From Acholoe squamosa (Eukaryota; Annelida; Polychaeta; Phyllodocida; Polynoidae): a stretch of 64,000 nt of DNA. Of this stretch, positions 58,554 to 64,000 are shown one piece after another. The notes under the pieces were generated by a model, which had not been told where the DNA came from, did not search any database, and was given only the letters and a program-made list of their open reading frames with translations. The DNA is taken from assembly GCA_949317995.1 (NCBI GenBank), contig OX439047.1:47679505-47743504 (forward strand), given 5' to 3'. How positions within the stretch are numbered: the first letter of the stretch is position 1; each line of letters starts with the position of its first letter. A program made the position numbers and the translations under genes.

Positions 58554-60484
58554 GTGTGACAGCCATTTTATTGATTTGGCAGCCATATTGAATTATGATA
58601 ACCATGATCTTTTGCCACCCTGATGTGTCATACTTAGTGATGTTTCAGAGATTACTAAGTGTACAAAGTGAAAAGGCTCTTCCTGATAAATCTATTAACA
58701 CACTGAGAGTAGTTTATTATTTTGCAGGATGTTGCTACGAATTCCCGGGGAAGGCGGGGGGTCATGACCCCCTATTATTGCAGCATAGTCATCAACCTAC
58801 TCTGGAAGTACTTATAAAATTTCAAAAGTGTTTTTTTTTTCACTTTTTTCAGGAAATTGACCCAAAAAAAATCATGTTCTATTACTCAACTGGTTTACAC
58901 CATATATCATTATGGTAATGCGCAGATATATTGATTCTATTTGAGGGGGGGGGGGGGTTGATGGTCTGTCACTTGGTCTGAATAAACTTAGAAAATTATT
59001 TATCACAAAAATTAACTCATCTGACCTTAACAGACCAATTACTCGGGGAGACTGAGTATTCCTGATAGCTATAATCACTGAAGGAATTCAGGAACAACTT
59101 GCCACCATGAAAAACAAAATCCACCAGTCATACATGCCAAATGATATACATGTATACGAAATGGCATGGTCAATCCATGGGGATGTAAGTATATCACTTT
59201 AAGTATACAGGTCTATACCCAGTGAATTCCTAAATGATGAACTTAAAATGTAGGCTCACAGAACAAGACTAGTATTGGTATACTCAGTACCATGATACTG
59301 GGGGTAAAGTTCACAGGGGTGCCCCCTAGCGTAAGTGAAAAGAACTTGACTATACCTAGGTAAGGGAGCACCAACTGTTCTCCCATGTTACACCAGGGGG
59401 AGTTATGGAGTTCTCAGCTCATCCCGTCCCTATTCCGAGTTAGCAGGTTGTCCCATGGGCGCCGCCATTAGTGGAGCTTGTTATCAGCGAGTTCTACTGA
59501 TAGCACCTATCAGATGGGTACCAGTTGGCCCCCGAGAGGACCGCAGTGAATAGTTGGTGTCATTTCTTTGGCTGATAATCAAACCTGCTAAGTCCGTATA
59601 CTTTCCAAACTGTTGTATGAACCTTTCCTGTATTTTGGTACAAAGCGGTGAATGATATATTAGCTGTATCTATATTCTATTCTGCCCGAGAAGATAATGA
59701 ATAAGAATTGGCAGTATTTTGTGTGAGCGATTAAAATAAAGTTCCCATAGTGGCCTACTTGTTGGCTTAGTGTATCAGTTAACTGTTCACCAGAGAGCAA
59801 TGCCCCATTTCCACAAGTTCTTAACCAAGGAATTCGCTCTAGATAATTCGATGTCTTCAATAATCATAGATACAAGGAATGCCTGCTCACATTTATGTAC
59901 TGAGCTAACAGTGGAAAGGTTCCCTTCTAGGTTAATATGACAAACGTAAGATGCTTCATTATACAACAATGTATGGATATACCTGGTAGGTCCATCGTGT
60001 TATACTGCTAAATATATTATATTGTTGGGTAAGATTCAAATCACGCCATTGTCTTTATGCTGCACCAATTTATTCATTTGGCAGAACGTAAGATACCAGA
60101 ATTTAACACACCTATTGAAGAATAAGTTATAATCTATGTTGTTGAATTAGACAATGTACATGTACAATGTATGATTGGATATATTTACCTCATGGGTATG
60201 AACCTAGAATAATTTTATGCGTAACTAGATTATCAAATACAATCTAATATGATGGGTATGTTAGGATATAGCCACGATACCACCGTACAAGTAATGAATC
60301 ATTTTCAGAGTTTATATCATTTGATTTACATAAATGAACAATACACAATTTCAAAATAGTGGGCATCCAGCATAGAAATGTTTGCAATATTATTAGCTAC
60401 ACCTGTCAATGGACCTTATCTAAATAGAAACTGGCAGCCATTGATAACACAAATCTCTTAGGAATTACAGACAGATTATCTTGC
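58554..60484. other. Unique DNA, nothing recognised
   Basis: A G-run lies at 58,945. Near 59,367 and 59,549 CACCAACTGTTC and GAATAGTTGGTG form a weak inverted pair. No exon is supported. Confidence 0.45.
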
Positions 60485-60820
60485 TTATTTTCTCGGGACA
60501 CATGATTTAACAGTGACTTTTGTAACCTTTCTAGCCCGCATGTAAGAATCACATCTCTGTTTTAGACAGGGGCAGCAGTTACGCCAATAATAGCAGCATT
60601 GTTGACGGCCTATGTTGGCCCTCCTCCCGTCAACATGTTTTACTTTTACCAGGACGGCCGCCGGGCTTCCTAAGGCCGGAGGTGATGCGGGCTTGCTCCG
60701 TGGAGAGCCTTTGCAGACAACCCCCTTGTCGGCCTTTTGTGTCTTCAATGAAGCAACGCAATTAACATGAACGCTGTAAAAAATGATCCTTAACACAGCG
60801 TTCATGTTTTGTCCCCTCAC
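60485..60820 (-). other. Unassigned 111-codon ORF with a GC-rich core
   Basis: The minus-strand frame is basic, with Lys/Arg-rich and Cys-rich stretches. Its centre (60,600-60,730) is GC-rich compared with its flanks. A possible acceptor (TTTTTTACAG) lies near 60,775, and a possible donor (CCTG|GTAAAA) near 60,648. A perfect 14-bp hairpin spans its start. No family is recognised. Confidence 0.15.
60764..60808. repeat. Perfect 14-bp inverted repeat
   Basis: AACATGAACGCTGT (60,764-60,777) and ACAGCGTTCATGTT (60,795-60,808) are exact inverse complements around a 17-nt loop. Confidence 0.85.
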
Positions 60821-61526
60821 CCTGTCTAAAGTATCTGAGCTACATTGATCAGTTTTTGCATAATGACTAATTATGGCCTCAATAAAAGGTAAATTATATG
60901 ATTTAATACCTAGGTTACACCAATATCTTTCTCTGAGACATTAACTGAAGGCCTTTTAGGTGTAAGATCCAGCAAGTGCATTGTCCACACCAGATTTTGA
61001 GGCATATGATTGATCCCACACAGGAGACTAATTGAGATAGGACTTTGATATTTGGTATGAACAATATACTATTAGGAAACTAATTGTTGGTGAGTTCTCA
61101 ACCAATTTGCATTAATATCATAGAAGTTATGACCATGTTGCCGGATCTTACATTGCCATAAATTCACCTATATACAAAATCATGCTTAAAATACTAAAAT
61201 AATTCCTTCAGATGTATTTAATATATTTTGTCTCTCTCATTTCTCAGCCTAATGTGATTAATTGAAATAATTGGAGTCTGCATCAAATTATACTCTCCAA
61301 TATATGAAAAAGGCTTTTGTGACATTTGAAAAAGCTAAGATTTTCATGATATTTAGGGCTTAAACCCACTAAGAATGGTCAAAATCCACTAATTAAAAAA
61401 AGCACTTTTAGATCTAGGTGCCTGCTATACGTTGGTAATGCCTAATTCAGCAAATATGACCTTACAAATTTTCCACAGCAGTGTGACATAAGTGCCGAAA
61501 GTTGAGACCCCTAAAAAAGATTTTAC

Positions 61527-61530
<4 letters not shown>
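60821..61530. other. Unique AT-rich DNA
   Basis: Nothing recognised. Confidence 0.5.

Positions 61531-61617
<87 letters not shown>
61531..61617. repeat. (AT)n microsatellite
   Basis: About 87 bp of uninterrupted AT. A Tyr/Ile ORF through it is an artefact. Confidence 0.95.
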
Positions 61618-61619
<2 letters not shown>

Positions 61620-62116
61620 GGCTAAGGGCAAACGTAATCACTTGTGAAACAACTTATACAATTTATATCTTTTACATATAGTTCACTGGGGATATTTTAT
61701 GAACACAGAAATTCCCACCTTGAGATTTCCCTGTCATTCATCACTATATGATACTCCAGAGGTGCTTGCTACTATACTCCCATCTCTGAAAAGCAAACTT
61801 ATCAGTGGTGAAGGAGCCGTCAGGGATGTAGCTGCTACAGTTAATACCCATGGGACCTGCATGTGCTATTGTACCTCATGCCTCTTGCACCTATACCTCC
61901 AAACATTAATTCTCAGACCATCTGTAAATGCATGAAGAAAAGAAATGAAAGGGAATCTTGAGTAATAATCAACTGCGTAATTTCTATCATCAACATTTTA
62001 ATCGAGGTTCCCTTGCCTGTTATGCATTTGATCCAAGGATGTCGTGTTTTACATGAACTTATCTGCAGCGATAGTGCAACCTAGGATATTAGGAACAGTA
62101 GATAATAGGTTTAAGT
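61618..62116. other. Unique DNA before the minisatellite
   Basis: A 78-codon ORF (61,699-61,935) has no recognisable domain. Confidence 0.4.
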
Positions 62117-63815
62117 TGCTCCTGTATGGATGGGACATCCTGTTGCTGCTCGGGTGGGACAGCCTGATGCTGTATGGATGGGACAGCCTGCTGCTGTATG
62201 GATGGGACAGCCTGCTGCTGTATGGATGGGACAGCCTGATGCTGAATGGATGGGACAGCCTGCTACTGTGTGGATGGGACAGCCTGATGCTGTATGGATG
62301 GGACAGCCTGCTGCTGTATGGGTGGGACAGCCTGATGCTGTATGGATGGGACAGCCTGCTGCTGTATGGATGGGACAGCCTGATGCTGAATGGATGGGAC
62401 AGCCTGCTACTGTGTGGATGGGACAGCCTGATGCTGTATGGATGGGACAGCCTGCTGCTGTATGGGTGGGACAGCCTGATGCTGTGTGGGTGGGACAGCC
62501 TGTTGCTGTGTGGGGGGGACAGCCTCCTGCTGTGTGGATGGGACAGCCCCTTCTTTATGGGTGGGACAGCCTGCTACTGTATGGATGGGACAGCCTGATG
62601 CTGTATGGATGGGACAGCCTGCTGCTGTATGGAGGGGACAGCCTGATGCTGAATGGATGGGACAGCCTGTTGCTGTATGGATGGGACAGCCTGATGCTGA
62701 ATGGATGGGACAGCCTGCTACTGTGTGGATGGGACAGCCTGATGCTGTATGGGTGGGACAGCCTACTGCTGTATGGATGGGACAGCCTACTGCTGTATGG
62801 ATGGAAATGCCTGCTGCTGTACGGATGGGACAGCCTGCTGCTGTCTGGATGGGACAGCCTGTTTCTGTATGGATGGAAATGCCTGATACTGTCTGGATGG
62901 AACAGCCTGCTGTTGTATGGATGGGACAGCCTGCTGCTGTATGGATGGGACAGCCTCCTGCTGTATGGATGGGGCAGCCTGCTGCTGTATGGATGGGACA
63001 GCCTGCTGCTGTATGGGTGGGACAGCCTAATGCTGTATGGGTGGGACAGCCTGCTGATGTATGGGTGTGACAGGCTGCTGATGTATGGGTGTGACAGCCT
63101 GCTTATGTTTGGGTGGGACAGCCTGCTGGGGTATGGATGGGACAGCCTGCTTCTGTGTGGATGGGACAGCCTGCTGCTGTATGGGTGGGACAGCCTGATG
63201 CTGTGTGGGTGGGACAGCCTCCTGCTGTGTGGATGGGACAGCCCCTTCTTTATGGGTGGGACAGCCTGCTACTGTGTGGATGGGACAGCCTGATGCTGTA
63301 TGAATGGGACAGCCTGCTGCTGTGTGGGTGGGACAGCCTGTTGCTGTGTGGGTGGGACAGCCTGTTGCTGTGTGGATGGGACAGCCCCTTCTTTATGGGT
63401 GGGACAGCCTGCTACTGTGTGGATGGGACAGCCTGTTGCTGTGTGGGTGGGACAGCCTCCTGCTGTGTGGATGGGACAGCCCCTTCTTTATGGGTGGGAC
63501 AGCCTGCTACTGTGTGGATGGGACAGCCTGATGCTGTATGGGTGGGACAGCCTCCTGCTGTGTGGATGGGACAGCCCCTTCTTTATGGGTGGGACAGCCT
63601 GCTACTGTGTGGATGGGACAGCCTGATGCTGTATGGATGGGACAGCCTGCTGCTGTATGGATGGGGCAGCCTGATGCTGTATGGGTGGGACAGCCTGATG
63701 CTGTATGGGTGGGACAGTCCCTTCTCTATGGGTGGGACATCCTGCTGCTGTATGGGTGGGACAGCCTGCTGCTCCATAGGTTGGACAGACAGCTTTTGTA
63801 TGGGTGGAACCGCCT
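62117..63815 (+). repeat. 24-bp minisatellite (GGGACAGCCTGATGCTGTAT-type)
   Basis: Roughly 70 units of TGGGACAGCCTGMTGCTGTATGGA. All six frames are largely open, with 8-residue periods such as LYGWDSLL, VWMGQPDA and CMDGTACC on the plus strand. A variant 23-bp unit (CCCCTTCTTTATGGG) occurs near 62,546, 63,241, 63,386, 63,480 and 63,574, and changes the frame each time. A six-unit, 144-bp higher-order pattern is repeated at about 62,235 and 62,379. Open frames in all phases indicate a non-coding tandem repeat. Confidence 0.9.
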
Positions 63816-64000
63816 GCAGGAATTTGGTCACTGTGAAGGAGGAGTAAAGTGTGAAGGGGCATGTTATACAAAACGTACTAGAAGTTGGTAGTTGGAAAAC
63901 ATTGGAAAATTCTGTAAACCATATTGCAGAGTTTCAGTGAAGACTCAAAAGGAGAAGTTGGAGACCTTTCAAATATACGGCACATGAACAAAATAGTAGT
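63816..64000. other. Unique DNA after the minisatellite
   Basis: Short flank with no exon. Confidence 0.4.

Noticed and set aside
62044-63891. Long repeated-peptide ORFs (WDSLLLYG and MGQPDAVW types)
   Set aside because: All frames are open across a 24-bp minisatellite, and 23-bp units shift the frame; no single conserved reading frame.
1-64000. CRISPR arrays, bacterial operons or prophage
   Set aside because: Tandem repeats lack unique equal-length spacers between identical repeats, and there are no ribosome-binding sites or long ORFs; the DNA is eukaryotic.

Overview
This is eukaryotic, gene-poor, repeat-rich DNA. The sequence shows AT-leaning, intron/intergenic-like DNA with no operons, no long protein-like ORF, many short transposons with terminal inverted repeats (TIRs) and target-site duplications (TSDs), tRNA-derived SINE-like repeats, a decayed non-LTR retrotransposon, minisatellites and microsatellites, and several CpG-rich islands. 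This fits a marine invertebrate animal such as a lancelet, hemichordate or lophotrochozoan. That placement is inference from general genome style, and the species cannot be named from the sequence.

Layout. 1-9 kb: mostly unique DNA with a SINE-like repeat split by a palindromic MITE (0.84-1.3 kb), a TIR element at 1.3-1.7 kb, a (TC)n/(TATC)n tract and a TA-flanked MITE at 5.65 kb. 9.1-10.2 kb: a 43-bp minisatellite. 11-17.8 kb: hAT-like and other MITEs, plus copies of a dispersed repeat called R1 here. 19.7-21.7 kb: two CpG-rich, promoter-like patches around a second SINE-like copy. 22.9-28.1 kb: inverted R1 copies, a hAT-like MITE and a TTAA-flanked element. 28.3-30.4 kb: a 39-bp minisatellite split by a 0.95-kb insertion. 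31.7-32.5 kb: hairpins and dinucleotide arrays. 34.4-35.1 kb: a CpG island holding the best protein-coding candidate, a first exon on the minus strand. 35.8-38.9 kb: nested MITEs and a reverse-strand LINE remnant. 39.2-46.5 kb: CpG patches with candidate nuclear-receptor, CTCF, octamer, NRF1 and E-box motifs, plus a 1.25-kb Harbinger-like element. 46.7-53.8 kb: two inverted arrays of a 42-bp unit, carrying at least three later insertions whose target sites can be read exactly. 54.2-57 kb: LINE tail and tandemly duplicated SINE/foldback modules. 58.3 kb: a small cysteine-rich (CXC-like) ORF. 62.1-63.8 kb: a 24-bp minisatellite.

The most notable structure is the 46.7-53.8 kb region. Its long, oppositely oriented tandem arrays resemble the modular TIRs of foldback (Drosophila FB) or sea-urchin TU-type elements, and the array unit resembles the terminus of a small foldback element at its right edge. 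No cellular gene other than possible exons could be identified, and no function is assigned where the sequence does not show one. Nearly all long ORFs in the window are by-products of stop-free tandem repeats or of MITEs.
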